DNA of 64,000 nt from SZAS-103 sp036496805 (GTDB lineage Bacteria > Pseudomonadota > Gammaproteobacteria > Xanthomonadales > Xanthomonadaceae), in the NCBI GenBank assembly GCA_036496805.1, contig DASXKN010000015.1, positions 75,069 through 139,068 of the forward strand, written 5' to 3'. Below the pieces are notes generated by a model. That model did no database searches and was not told the origin of the DNA. It worked only from the letters and a program-made list of their open reading frames with translations. A program made the position numbers and the translations under genes. Positions 33,502 to 42,085 of this stretch are shown here, in pieces. Each line of letters starts with the position of its first letter. Positions within the stretch are counted from its first letter, which is position 1.

Positions 33502-33504
33502 TGC

Positions 33505-35052
33505 TCAGAACGGGCTCGGATCGATCCGGAATGTCTCCACACGACCGACCTTGGCGATCGCCTCGCGCACGTCCGCGCGCGCTTCGATGCGACGCCACTG
33601 TTCGATCAAGGTGGCCTCGCGCGGCAGGCGGCGGATTTCGGCGTAGTACTGGAGGTCTTCAAGCGCCTTGGATCGCCAGTATTCGCTGCGCAACTGGTCG
33701 ATCAATTCACCCGCAGCCTCATCGTCCTTTCCATCCAGCGCCAGCGCATCGGCCCAGGTCTCCTTCGAATCGGCGCGGTGCGCACGCAGGTAGTCCATGT
33801 GCTGGTCGACCGCCTTCGCGTCGTGGAGCTGGACAGCCGCCCAGAGCTTGACGAACTCCATCTGCATGCGCCCGAACGGCGAGATCCTGTCGCCGACCTT
33901 CGCGACGGTCGCCAGTGCATCGTTGGCTCTGCCGAGTTCGATGTAGAGCTCCGCCAGATTGATCGCCTGGCTGACGTTGACCCCACCGTATTCGGGCGCG
34001 CGCGCCGCGCGCTCCAGTTCGGAAACCGCTTCGTCGACGCGCCCGAGCCGGAACAGTGCGCGCTCGCGACCGTTGAGGATCCAGTTGTAGTGCTCGTTGA
34101 AATCGCGGAAGCGTTTCGGACCGCTGCCGTTGGCCGTCATGGCGATGGTGTCATCAGCGACCCGCAGGGCTTCGTCGTAACGCGTGAGATCCATCAACGA
34201 CGAGATCAGCCGGGTGCGCGCGAACAGGCTCTCGGGATCGCGGGCCGCTTCGGCGCGCGCCTTGTCCAGGTTCGCCGCGGCCAGCCGGTCGATATCGAAC
34301 GCTGGATTGTCCTTCGTGATCGCATCGAAGCGCTTGTCCACGCGCATCGACAGCGCGACGCGCGTGTCGTCCACGCTGGCCGCCACCTGCCTGGCGCGTG
34401 CGAGGTCGGCGCGGACGAGCAGGATCCGCGCCAGCTCGCGCCAGGCTGGGCTCGGATTCATCTCCTTGTCCTTCCAGTGTGCCTTGTATAGCGCATCGAA
34501 CAGGTCGAACCGCAGCGCGTCGGCCTCGGCGCCTTCTCCCAGCGAGGTCTGGATCCGCCAGATCATTTGTCCCGGGACCTGCTCCAGATCCCCGGGCCAG
34601 TGCTGCGCGATGACCGTCATGCAATGCATGCCGTCGGCGGAATCCCCGGTCTCGTCGGCGGACCGCAGGCGGAAATTCCAGGCGCGGCTCTCGGCTTCGC
34701 TCGATTCGCTCGAACGCACGAACAGCGCGTGCGCCTTCGCCGGATCGTGCAGCGCCTCGTGCGTTTCGCCAGCCATTTGCAGCGAGGTGTAGCGATGCGC
34801 TTCGGGAATCTGCGCAAAGCCCTCCGACGCGATCGCGCGATCGAACGCCGCGGCGGCCTCGCTCGTCTTGCCGGAAGCGGTCAGGACGAACGCTTCCCGA
34901 AGGGCTGCCTCGGTGGCGTCCGCCGCCGTCGCGGCACCGCCCGACGTGGCGGTCGATCCCGGACCGGAGCTGCGGTTGCAGGCTGGCAAGGCGAGGAGAA
35001 GAAAGCTCAGGAGCGCGACGAGGACGCGCGGACGAAACGGACGAATCGGCAT
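33505..35052 (-). CDS. TPR-type lipoprotein
   Basis: This 515-residue protein has a lipoprotein signal with lipobox ALPAC and Cys25. The rest is helical and built of degenerate tetratricopeptide-like pairs (EAALREAFVLTASGKTSEAA; RYDEALRVADDTIAM; ALFRLGRVDEAVSELERAA; NLAELYIELGRANDALATV). It should be an outer-membrane-anchored scaffold of unknown partner. The ATG at 35052 is the only start that keeps the lipobox near the N-terminus. A fragment of a paralogue lies at 31636-31737 on the other side of pilU. Confidence 0.8.
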   Translation of the reverse strand: MPIRPFRPRVLVALLSFLLLALPACNRSSGPGSTATSGGAATAADATEAALREAFVLTASGKTSEAAAAFDRAIASEGFAQIPEAHRYTSLQMAGETHEALHDPAKAHALFVRSSESSEAESRAWNFRLRSADETGDSADGMHCMTVIAQHWPGDLEQVPGQMIWRIQTSLGEGAEADALRFDLFDALYKAHWKDKEMNPSPAWRELARILLVRADLARARQVAASVDDTRVALSMRVDKRFDAITKDNPAFDIDRLAAANLDKARAEAARDPESLFARTRLISSLMDLTRYDEALRVADDTIAMTANGSGPKRFRDFNEHYNWILNGRERALFRLGRVDEAVSELERAARAPEYGGVNVSQAINLAELYIELGRANDALATVAKVGDRISPFGRMQMEFVKLWAAVQLHDAKAVDQHMDYLRAHRADSKETWADALALDGKDDEAAGELIDQLRSEYWRSKALEDLQYYAEIRRLPREATLIEQWRRIEARADVREAIAKVGRVETFRIDPSPF

Positions 35053-35232
35053 GGCGACGACGGTGCAACCCTTGGTCTCAGGGACAGGTCCGGCAGGTTA
35101 ACGCGTTCCGACCCCGCCCGGCATCGCGCAATCGATCAACCCGCCGCCTTGCGCTTCAGGGCCCGCGCCGCCGAACAACTGCAATGATTCCTGCCGAACA
35201 TGGCGCCTCCCCACATGGACGAGGACCCGCAC

Positions 35233-36627
35233 ATGTTCAAGCAGCTTCGACTCACCGTTGCGATTTCGGCATTGATCGCCCTCCCCGCCGCGCACGCCGG
35301 CGTCGACCTGATCGCGGTCGATGGCCTCAGCGCCAGCCAGTCCGATCTTTCCGCCGAAACCGCTGCGCCGCTCGAGAACGGCGTCGCCGGCAACCTGCTC
35401 GGCGGGCTCGGCTCGGGCATCGCGTACGCCGGAAACGGCATTTTCCTCGCCCTGCCCGACCGTGGCCCGAACGCGGTGTCCTACAACGCGGCGGTCGACG
35501 ACACGACTTCCTACATCGATCGCTTCCACACGATCCGGATGACGCTCGCCAAATCGGCGCCCGGCTCCTCGCTGCCGTTCGCGCTGACACCCGTGCTGAC
35601 CGCCACCACCCTGCTCCACACCAGCGACAAGCTGGTCTATGGCGACGGCGTGTCGGCTGGCCTCGCCGACGGCGCGCCGGCGCTGAACGCAACGAACGCC
35701 ACCCACTACTTCACCGGCCGCTCGGACAACTTCAACCCGGCGCACCTCTCGACCCAGCCGCTCGACGCGCGCATGGATCCGGAAAGCATCCGCGTCAGCA
35801 ACGACGGCCAGAGCATCTTCGTTTCCGACGAATACGGTCCCTACGTGTACCGCTTCGATCGCGCCACCGGCCTGCGCACAGGCAAGTGGACCCTCCCGGC
35901 CAAGTTCGCGGTCACCAACCTGAGCGCGGTCGGCAACGACGAGATCGCCGACAACACCGCTGGCCGGGTCGCCAACAAGGGCATGGAAGGCCTCGCGATC
36001 ACGCCCGACGGGAAGTTCCTCGTCGGCGCGATGCAGAGTCCGCTGATCCAGGACGGCGCCACCGCGGCCGCCTGCACGCGCCTGGTCAAGATCGACCTCA
36101 CCACCGGCCTGATCAAGGAATACGCCTACCCGCTGACCAATATCGGCACGGCGAGCAAGCCCAAGTACCCGACCGTCAGCGACATCGTTGCTGTCAACGA
36201 CCACGCCTTCCTCGTCGACGAGCGCGACGGCAAGGGCTTCGGCGACGGCTCCACCGCCGCGTTCAAGATGGTCTACAAGATCGACCTCAACGGCGCGACC
36301 CCCGTCGGCAAGGTCACCGGCGAAGCCCAGCTCGCTCCGTTCGCGGTGGCGAAGACGCCCTTCCTCGACATCGTCGCCACCCTCGGATCGCACGGCATCG
36401 CCGCCACCGAAATCCCCGCCAAGCTCGAAGGCCTGGCCTTCGGTCCGGACGTCGTCATCGCCGGCGTGAAGAAGCACACCCTGTTCGTCGCCAACGACAA
36501 CGACTTCATCCCCACCGTCACCGACAGCCTGCACCCCTCGGGGGCGGCGAACCCGAACGAGTTCTTCGTGTTCGCGTTCGGCTACAACGACCTGCCGGGA
36601 TACCAGGCGCAGCAGCTGACGCCCTGA
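35233..36627 (+). CDS. secreted phytase-like/esterase-like beta-propeller protein
   Basis: This 464-residue protein has a signal peptide (LTVAISALIALPAAHA, cut before GVD) and a beta-propeller of the esterase-like phytase (PF13449) type: GIFLALPDRGPNAVSY, DPESIRVSNDGQSIFVSDEYGPYVYRFD, NKGMEGLAITPDGKFLVGAMQ, and KLEGLAFGPD. The DPES...SDEYGP and GMEGLA blocks are the family marks. It is probably periplasmic or surface-exposed, and phosphatase activity is not certain. GAGGA lies before the ATG at 35233. It ends before a 9-bp hairpin. Confidence 0.85.
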   Translation: MFKQLRLTVAISALIALPAAHAGVDLIAVDGLSASQSDLSAETAAPLENGVAGNLLGGLGSGIAYAGNGIFLALPDRGPNAVSYNAAVDDTTSYIDRFHTIRMTLAKSAPGSSLPFALTPVLTATTLLHTSDKLVYGDGVSAGLADGAPALNATNATHYFTGRSDNFNPAHLSTQPLDARMDPESIRVSNDGQSIFVSDEYGPYVYRFDRATGLRTGKWTLPAKFAVTNLSAVGNDEIADNTAGRVANKGMEGLAITPDGKFLVGAMQSPLIQDGATAAACTRLVKIDLTTGLIKEYAYPLTNIGTASKPKYPTVSDIVAVNDHAFLVDERDGKGFGDGSTAAFKMVYKIDLNGATPVGKVTGEAQLAPFAVAKTPFLDIVATLGSHGIAATEIPAKLEGLAFGPDVVIAGVKKHTLFVANDNDFIPTVTDSLHPSGAANPNEFFVFAFGYNDLPGYQAQQLTP

Positions 36628-36646
36628 GGGTCTGGCGACGTGCGAA

Positions 36647-36667
36647 ACCCTCTCCTAGGGAGAGGGT
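36647..36667 (+). terminator. hairpin between phytase-like and DUF4424 genes
   Basis: ACCCTCTCC-TAG-GGAGAGGGT is a perfect 9-bp stem 20 bp after the phytase-like gene. It resembles the core of the GGGAGAGGGG repeats seen at 47968, 50375 and 62264. No direct T-run follows. Confidence 0.5.
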
Positions 36668-36738
36668 CCCACGTGGATTCGCGAGCGCATTTTTTCGTGC
36701 GATGCTGGGTGGAGTCCACGCTTCGCGGCAACGATCCC

Positions 36739-37773
36739 ATGCATCTTCGCGCAGGCACGCTCGCCGCATCGGTCGCACTGGTCGCACTGGCGCTTCCAGG
36801 TCTCGCTGCGGCCGACGACGGCGTGACCGAGAAGGGCGTCGGCGGCATCGTCCTGGGCAAGACCGACCGGGTCGCCATGGTCCACGAGCAACTGGACGTG
36901 GGTTGCTCGCAGATCCGCGTGAGCTTCGACTTCCTCAACGAGAGCGATGGCGACGTCACCCACGACCTGATTTTCCCGCTGCCAGCCTACCCTGCCTTTC
37001 TCTCCGGTATGGATTACCCGGCCGGCGCTCCCGCGGACTTCACGATCGCCGTGGACGGCCGGCCGGCGCCGTTCCACACGCTGGTGCGGGCGACCGTCCA
37101 CGGCAAGGACGTCACCGCCCGGCTGCTCTCGGCAGGCCTGAGCCGCGAGCAGATCGCGCGCTTCCCCTTCGACCAGGAAGACGGGCCGAAAAAGACGCCC
37201 AGGCGCCCGGCAACGCCGGCGCAAATGGCCGCACTCAAGCAGGCCGGCTTGCTGGACCAGGATGACGAGGCCACCTGGAACACCCACGTGCACTACCAGT
37301 GGCGGCAGACCTTTCCGGCGCACCGCGTCGTGCACGTCGAACATTCCTACCAGCCCTTCATCGCCGGTGGCACGGACAGCGGCTACTACGGCGCCGCCGA
37401 GCAGTACACGAAGGCGAGGATGCACCGTTTCTGCGCCACCCCGCGACAGACCGCGCGACTGGAGAAGCTCTTCGCCGATGAGGCATCGCGCGATCCCTAC
37501 GGCGGCATCCCCGGCACGATCATCGACTACGTGCTGACCACCGCGAACACCTGGAAGGACGGCATCCGCGACTTCACCCTGCGCATCCACACCGGCTCGC
37601 CGGACGAGGTCGTCGCGACCTGCTTTCCCGCCACGTTCCGAAAGCGCCCCGGCAACGTGCTCGAGGCACACCTGAAGAATTTCCACCCGGCCGGCGACCT
37701 GCGCGTGTACATCGGCAACATGCGCGACTGCCCCGGTGACGACAACTGGGGCGCCCCGCCCATTTATCGGTAG
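36739..37773 (+). CDS. DUF4424 secreted protein
   Basis: This 344-residue protein has a signal peptide (LAASVALVALALPGLAAA) and the DUF4424 pattern: DDGVTEKGVGGIVLGKTDRV, VHEQLDVGCSQIRVSFDFLN, VTHDLIFPLPAYP, VHYQWRQTFPAHRVVHVEHSY and KNFHPAGDLRVYI. It is a periplasmic or extracellular beta-rich protein of unknown function, common as a family of paralogues in Proteobacteria. The start at 36739 is chosen because it begins the signal peptide. The next gene follows after 41 bp on the same strand. Confidence 0.82.
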   Translation: MHLRAGTLAASVALVALALPGLAAADDGVTEKGVGGIVLGKTDRVAMVHEQLDVGCSQIRVSFDFLNESDGDVTHDLIFPLPAYPAFLSGMDYPAGAPADFTIAVDGRPAPFHTLVRATVHGKDVTARLLSAGLSREQIARFPFDQEDGPKKTPRRPATPAQMAALKQAGLLDQDDEATWNTHVHYQWRQTFPAHRVVHVEHSYQPFIAGGTDSGYYGAAEQYTKARMHRFCATPRQTARLEKLFADEASRDPYGGIPGTIIDYVLTTANTWKDGIRDFTLRIHTGSPDEVVATCFPATFRKRPGNVLEAHLKNFHPAGDLRVYIGNMRDCPGDDNWGAPPIYR

Positions 37774-37814
37774 GGGTTGCGCAGGCAAGGGCCAACGGCC
37801 CCACGGAGGTTGCA

Positions 37815-38501
37815 TTGAGACATCTGCTGCTTGGAATCGCCCTTGGCGCGCTGTGCTCGCCGGTCCTGGCGTACGAGGCGACGCGGATCCGCGACGTGCC
37901 GGTCTTCGGCCAGTGGCACGACGTGCCGATCAACGAACTCCGCGAAGCGGTCGACTACGCGATCAGGCATAGCTACAAGCCTCCGTCACGGATCGAAGTG
38001 ATCGACCGGGAAGGAATGCGGGTGTGGTTGTCCGATCCGGAGATGGGATGGGAGCCTTTGCGCTACGTGCGCTGCTGCACTGTTTCGGAATGGAATTTCG
38101 AGGGGGAAAGCGCGGACAGCCCCCGCGTCCTGCGCTTCATCCGCACCGCAAGCGAGGCCTACATCTTTCCGGTTCCCGATCCGCTCAAACCCCACCTGGA
38201 CAGGCAGCGGATGCGAAGGATCGAAGGACCCGCGCGGGAGGCGCTGGTGGGCCTGCTCGGCGAGCCATCGAACTGGTACGACGGCCTGTACAACCTGGTC
38301 GGTCCCAAACACGAACCCCCCGGTGTCGGTTTCGTCTTCCGGCAGGGCGCATCCGAACTCATCCTGTTCCAGGAAACCGGAGGGTTCATCCGCGGCACGT
38401 TCAACGACCAACATGTGCAGGACATGCTCGACGGAGCGGCCACTCCGAAACTGCTGTCGTGGGAGCGCACCTACGCGCCGCAGGAACTGGAGTCGAAGTG
38501 A
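37815..38501 (+). CDS. secreted hypothetical protein, TTG start
   Basis: This 228-residue protein has a signal peptide (LLLGIALGALCSPVLA, cut before YEA). The strong GGAGGT eight bases upstream points to the TTG at 37815 as start. Beta-rich mature part with EVIDREGMRVWLSDPEMGWE and YNLVGPKHEPPGVGFVFRQG. I do not recognise a family. It is close behind the DUF4424 gene (41 bp) and before another secreted protein, so the three may be co-expressed surface proteins. Confidence 0.72.
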   Translation: MRHLLLGIALGALCSPVLAYEATRIRDVPVFGQWHDVPINELREAVDYAIRHSYKPPSRIEVIDREGMRVWLSDPEMGWEPLRYVRCCTVSEWNFEGESADSPRVLRFIRTASEAYIFPVPDPLKPHLDRQRMRRIEGPAREALVGLLGEPSNWYDGLYNLVGPKHEPPGVGFVFRQGASELILFQETGGFIRGTFNDQHVQDMLDGAATPKLLSWERTYAPQELESK

Positions 38502-38518
38502 ACAGCCAAGAGCAGCAA

Positions 38519-38562
38519 GGGGGGATATCCGCTTCCATCGCATATTCTCCCTGACCCTTGTC
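38519..38562. repeat. dispersed ~45-bp repeat, copy A
   Basis: GGGGATATCCGCTTCCATCG continuing CATATTCTCCCTGACCCTTG. The second copy is at 39359-39405. They lie on each side of the secreted-protein gene 38590-39273. Confidence 0.65.
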
Positions 38563-38589
38563 CTCGCCAGCCACGAGAGGTACCTGCCG

Positions 38590-39273
38590 ATGAAACTCCG
38601 ACCCTGGATGCCGATCGCCGCATGGATGCTGGCCTGCTCCCTGCAGGCATCCGCGCGCGAACCGAAACTGTATCCGCTGGACGATGGCTCGGTTCCTGCG
38701 CAACCCGAAGCGATCGTCCGCGTGCAGCGCGGTTTCAGCGGCCCGGCGGTCCTGCTGTTGAGTTTCGATGGCAAGGACCCGCGATCGTTTCCGTCGATGT
38801 CCGCCTACGCCGAGACCGTCAGGAAAGCGGAGGCAGGCAGGAAGCCCGGCCAGAAGCCCGGCCTGGTCAACGTGTCGCCCGCTCACAACGAGCCCCAGAT
38901 GGTCGGCGTCACGCCCGGATCCCACGCCTATGGCGTCCTGTTCATCACGATCGACACGGCGCGGAAGGGACTGTTCTCCAACGAGATCGCGCACACGCTG
39001 GCGGACAAATACATGCCGATCGATGCGCTTCCATCCGACGACCCGTTCATCACCGCGAAGCACTACGAAGAACTGACGTTCTCGGCGCAGCCAGGCAAGC
39101 GCTACCTGATCCAGTACGTATGGAACAAGGACGCCGCCGATCTCCATTTCTCGGTCAGCGAATGCCCCGAGTCGTGGAAGGATTGCACGCTGGTTCCGTT
39201 CGACTCCGCCAAGACGCAGACGGTCGCGCAGCCGGGCGTCGGGGCTCAGGAGATCGGGGAAAGCAACAACTGA
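38590..39273 (+). CDS. secreted hypothetical protein
   Basis: This 227-residue protein begins with a signal peptide (MPIAAWMLACSLQASA) and the mature part starts REPKLYPLDDGSVPAQPEAI. The body is beta-rich with VLLLSFDGKDPRSFPS, GVLFITIDTARKGLFSNEI and LIQYVWNKDAADLHF. Two cysteines near the end (SECPESWKDC) may form a disulfide. I recognise no named domain. GAGAGG lies before the ATG at 38590. The gene is bracketed by two copies of a ~45-bp repeat. Confidence 0.7.
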   Translation: MKLRPWMPIAAWMLACSLQASAREPKLYPLDDGSVPAQPEAIVRVQRGFSGPAVLLLSFDGKDPRSFPSMSAYAETVRKAEAGRKPGQKPGLVNVSPAHNEPQMVGVTPGSHAYGVLFITIDTARKGLFSNEIAHTLADKYMPIDALPSDDPFITAKHYEELTFSAQPGKRYLIQYVWNKDAADLHFSVSECPESWKDCTLVPFDSAKTQTVAQPGVGAQEIGESNN

Positions 39274-39358
39274 GGCTGCGTGGCGCGACCAGCGAACCTG
39301 GAATCGCGCAACGCCATGTGGACGACGAGCTAAAAGGAGCGAGAATTGAAAGGGGCCA

Positions 39359-39405
39359 CAGGGAATATCCGCTTCAATTGCATATTTCCTCCGACACCGT
39401 TGTTC
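39359..39405. repeat. dispersed ~45-bp repeat, copy B with 20-bp element
   Basis: AGGGAATATCCGCTTCAATT, then GCATATTTCCTCCGACACCG (39379-39398). It matches copy A for about 40 bp and carries one unit of the other dispersed repeat (39383-39401). Confidence 0.65.
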
Positions 39406-39415
39406 CAAACGACGC

Positions 39416-39754
39416 TCACCGCTGGATCTGTGCCCGCTCGGTCAGCACGATTTCCGGCTTGTCCTTGTAGGGCTCCAGCTTGCCGCGCACGAGCAGGTGC
39501 TTGCCCTTGTACGCGTCGAGGTCGCCGACCGCCGCGGTGTCCTTCGCGAACACCACCAGCGATGCCAGCATGTTCGGGAAAAGGCCGCCGCAGTCGACGT
39601 AGGTCATGCCGTTGTGCGCGTGCTTGACGTTCACCACGTTGCAGTCGAGCGTGACCGTCTGGCCCATGTGCGACGCCGCGGCCGTGTCCGGAACCGTCGG
39701 GCCGCCGGCAGCCGCAGGGCCTGCGAGTGCCAGCACGGCAAGAACCTGGAACAT
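39416..39754 (-). CDS. small periplasmic OB-fold-like protein
   Basis: This 112-residue protein has a short signal peptide (MFQVLAVLALAGPAAAG) and then TVTLDCNVVNVKHAHNGMTY, VDCGGLFPNM and GKHLLVRGKLEPYKDKPEIV. The order and length suggest a small OB-fold protein like bacterial tRNA_anti-like or YdeI-type periplasmic proteins; the C-x27-C pair could bridge. I do not assign a function. The stop lies at the 39383-39405 repeat. Confidence 0.65.
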   Translation of the reverse strand: MFQVLAVLALAGPAAAGGPTVPDTAAASHMGQTVTLDCNVVNVKHAHNGMTYVDCGGLFPNMLASLVVFAKDTAAVGDLDAYKGKHLLVRGKLEPYKDKPEIVLTERAQIQR

Positions 39755-39785
39755 GGTGGAGCTCCCGTCGGATCGGATCGGATGG

Positions 39786-39827
39786 GCGGGATTCTACGCC
39801 GGGCCGATTTGCCACGGTTCGCGCGAC
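39786..39827. repeat. 42-bp dispersed repeat, copy 1
   Basis: GCGGGATTCTACGCCGGGCC followed by GATTTGCCACGGTTCG. A close match starts at 40740. The two copies stand on each side of the outer-membrane-protein gene. Confidence 0.55.
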
Positions 39828-39859
39828 GCGGCGAGGTGCAAGGAACTCCTGCATGTGCG

Positions 39860-39879
39860 GAAGGGTCTCCGAAACCGTT
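39860..39879. repeat. dispersed 20-bp repeat, copy 5
   Basis: GAAGGGTCTCCGAAACCGTT, one of the set listed at 31591. It lies about 80 bp before the outer-membrane-protein gene. Confidence 0.55.
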
Positions 39880-39957
39880 TTGGCTTCTACTCCGTCCCAA
39901 TTGGCTGCGGATTTGCGTTGCACGTGAAGTAGCACATCGCCATGCTCAGGAGAAACC

Positions 39958-40521
39958 ATGAAGACACTTCTCGTTGCTTCGCTGTTGGCCCTGGCTGGCG
40001 CTTCCTCCGTCGCGGTCGCAGCCGATGACGACAGATGGTTCGTCCGCGGCAACGTGGGCAGCAGCAACCTGAACATCAACGATTTCGGCAGTTCCAGTTC
40101 CGCCGCGGCCGCCGGCGTGAGTGGCGGCTATTGCTTCAACCCGAACCTCGGCCTCGAAGGCCGCTACATGGACTACGGCAAGCACGACAACAGCTTCTTC
40201 GGCGCCAGCGTGCGCGTCGACGGCTGGGGCATCGGCGTGGTCGGCAAGTGGGACTTCGGCCCGAACAACACCGGCTTCTATGTCGATGCGCGCGGCGGCT
40301 TCCTGCGCACCCAGACCAAGGTCCCGGCCGCATTCCAGGGCGGAGGCGGCACCGTGCACCTGACCGACAACCACTCGTCGGGCTACATCGGCGCCGGCGC
40401 GGGTTGGGACTTCACCCGCAACTTCGCTATCGGCGTGAACTACGAATATGCGGGAGCCAGGGCTTTTGGCGTCCACGGACAGACCGGCACCTGGACCGGC
40501 GACGCCGAGATCCGATTCTGA
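39958..40521 (+). CDS. outer-membrane beta-barrel protein
   Basis: This 187-residue protein has a signal peptide (LLVASLLALAGASSVAVAA) and alternating strands such as WFVRGNVGSSNLNIND, GYCFNPNLGLEGRYMDYG, GIGVVGKWDFG and FAIGVNYEYAGARAFG, ending EIRF with the C-terminal Phe that the Bam machinery recognises. Length and glycine/aromatic spacing fit an eight-stranded OmpA/OmpX-like barrel. The ATG at 39958 has CAGGAG before it. It is followed by three tandem 16-bp repeats and a hairpin terminator. Confidence 0.85.
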   Translation: MKTLLVASLLALAGASSVAVAADDDRWFVRGNVGSSNLNINDFGSSSSAAAAGVSGGYCFNPNLGLEGRYMDYGKHDNSFFGASVRVDGWGIGVVGKWDFGPNNTGFYVDARGGFLRTQTKVPAAFQGGGGTVHLTDNHSSGYIGAGAGWDFTRNFAIGVNYEYAGARAFGVHGQTGTWTGDAEIRF

Positions 40522-40563
40522 TCCATCGTCGTTCTGATCCATCGTCGTTCTGATCCCTCGTCG
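40516..40563 (+). repeat. three tandem 16-bp repeats over the stop codon
   Basis: TTCTGATCCATCGTCG occurs at 40516, 40532 and, with one change, 40548. The first copy contains the TGA stop of the barrel-protein gene. Confidence 0.85.
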
Positions 40564-40615
40564 CAACGTCCTGCGGCGCAGACCCTGACGCCACCGGATG
40601 TTTGTACCCAGGAAT

Positions 40616-40643
40616 GGCCATCCCCGGATGGCCGTTTCCTTTT
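40616..40643 (+). terminator. hairpin plus T-rich tail
   Basis: GGCCATC and GATGGCC form a stem around a CCCG loop, followed by GTTTCCTTTT. A plausible Rho-independent terminator for the outer-membrane-protein gene, 95 bp downstream. Confidence 0.6.
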
Positions 40644-40689
40644 GCACCCCGCCGCGCGGCCAAGTCCTGCGAAAAAGGAGGCAGAGCAC

Positions 40690-40710
40690 GAAAGTGTCTC
40701 TGACACCGTT
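40690..40710. repeat. dispersed 20-bp repeat, copy 6
   Basis: GAAAGTGTCTCTGACACCGT, the best-kept copy of the family. It lies 30 bp before the second 42-bp repeat copy. Confidence 0.6.
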
Positions 40711-40739
40711 CGGATCTTGACAGCGTTATTCGCTGATGA

Positions 40740-40782
40740 GCGGGATTCTACGCTGGGTGAGATTCGCCACGGTCCGGTCGAC
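40740..40782. repeat. 42-bp dispersed repeat, copy 2, at the edge of the low-GC island
   Basis: GCGGGATTCTACGCTGGGTG followed by AGATTCGCCACGGTCCG. It matches 39786-39827. The drop to lower GC begins just after it. Confidence 0.6.
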
Positions 40783-40876
40783 CTCGTTCCGCACGACGAC
40801 AAGCAATACTTTTAGGTCCAAGATATAGATAGAGCTGACCCAATCGCCACTATGCGTTTGTCGACGGAGAACAGCC

Positions 40877-42085
40877 ATGAGTGTCAGCGTCCACAATCCT
40901 GACCAGTACATGGCTTCGCTGCGCACAATTATTGCGCAGGGCAGGAAGAGAATTGGCCTTCTGATCGGAGCTGGCGGGCCTGCTGGAATGCCCAAGGCCG
41001 ATGGCACATATCCACTTGTTCCTGCCGTAGCCGGACTTACGACCCAAGTCTTGGCTGCCCTCGATGCGACCTATGGGGCGCAGTTCCTTGGCCTGAAAGC
41101 AGAACTTTCCAAAGGCGATATTGAAACAATGCTTTCGCGCGTTCGATCACTCGCTAAAGTCATTGGCAAGACAAAGGTTCATGATCTGGATGGATCAGGC
41201 TATGAGAAGCTCGGGCATGATATTTGTACCGAAATCGGCAAGATTGTCGACGCTCGCCTCCCTAAGCCAATGTCGGCTTACGCCGATTTGGTCAACTGGG
41301 TGACGGGTGTGTCTCGCGACTATCCCGTCGAAGTATTCACAACAAATTATGATTTGCTCCTTGAAGAGGCGTTCGAGGCCGCACGAGCTCCTTACTTTGA
41401 CGGATTCACTGGTGGTCGCGAGCCGTTCTTCGATCCAGTTTCCGTGGCGAGAAACGACCTGCCGGCACGCTGGACCCGTCTATGGAAGATTCATGGGTCG
41501 CTCGGATGGTGTGCTGGCGAGAATGACGAGGTAATTCGCACCGGGAAAAGCAGTGCGAGTCACTTGGTTTTTCCCGAACATCTGAAATACGATCAAACGC
41601 AGAAAGCACCATATACGGCGCTTCTGGATCGTTTAAAAAACTTCCTGAGCACCGATGACACCCTCTTAATTTCGATAGGCTTTTCGTACGCGGATGCTCA
41701 TGTCGCCGCACGAATCGATGAGGGTCTCGCAGGGAACGCGTCAGCGAGTGTTTTTGCTTTCATGTTCAAACCGCTAGACGAAGAAATCGCAGCCTGCGAT
41801 CTCGCAAGCAAACGCCCAAACTTCAGCGTATATGCTCGGGACAAGGCCATGATGAATGGCATTCGTGGCGCTTGGGCGGTTCCCAACGACCTGCCCAGCA
41901 AGGACTGGGGACCAATTCGATCGACATATTGGGGAAAGCAGGGGTCGACCGATCCTGACCAATTTCTTCTCGGCGCTATCGAGCCATTCTGTAGATTCTT
42001 TGCAGCATCCCGCTCTGCACAGATCTTTTCCCATGGTTCCGGACCCGCTACTGCCGCAGGATCCGACCCGGCAGCCATCGTATGA
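40877..42085 (+). CDS. SIR2-like domain protein (defence NADase candidate)
   Basis: This 402-residue protein has the SIR2 Rossmann marks GAG (31-33, in LLIGAGGPAG), TTNYD (155-159) and the catalytic-type histidine H206 in KIHGSLGW. The C-terminal half has LISIGFSYADAHVAARIDEG, the usual end of anti-phage SIR2 proteins. In SIR2-HerA pairs this enzyme hydrolyses NAD during infection and stops the cell (family knowledge). GC is clearly lower than in the neighbours, with many AT-rich codons. GGAG precedes the ATG at 40877. The stop overlaps the HerA start (ATGA), so the two are made together. Confidence 0.88.
   Translation: MSVSVHNPDQYMASLRTIIAQGRKRIGLLIGAGGPAGMPKADGTYPLVPAVAGLTTQVLAALDATYGAQFLGLKAELSKGDIETMLSRVRSLAKVIGKTKVHDLDGSGYEKLGHDICTEIGKIVDARLPKPMSAYADLVNWVTGVSRDYPVEVFTTNYDLLLEEAFEAARAPYFDGFTGGREPFFDPVSVARNDLPARWTRLWKIHGSLGWCAGENDEVIRTGKSSASHLVFPEHLKYDQTQKAPYTALLDRLKNFLSTDDTLLISIGFSYADAHVAARIDEGLAGNASASVFAFMFKPLDEEIAACDLASKRPNFSVYARDKAMMNGIRGAWAVPNDLPSKDWGPIRSTYWGKQGSTDPDQFLLGAIEPFCRFFAASRSAQIFSHGSGPATAAGSDPAAIV

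Noticed and set aside
35184..37265. 693-codon Arg-rich frame on the plus strand
   Set aside because: It is out of frame with the phytase-like and DUF4424 genes, which have signal peptides and family motifs.
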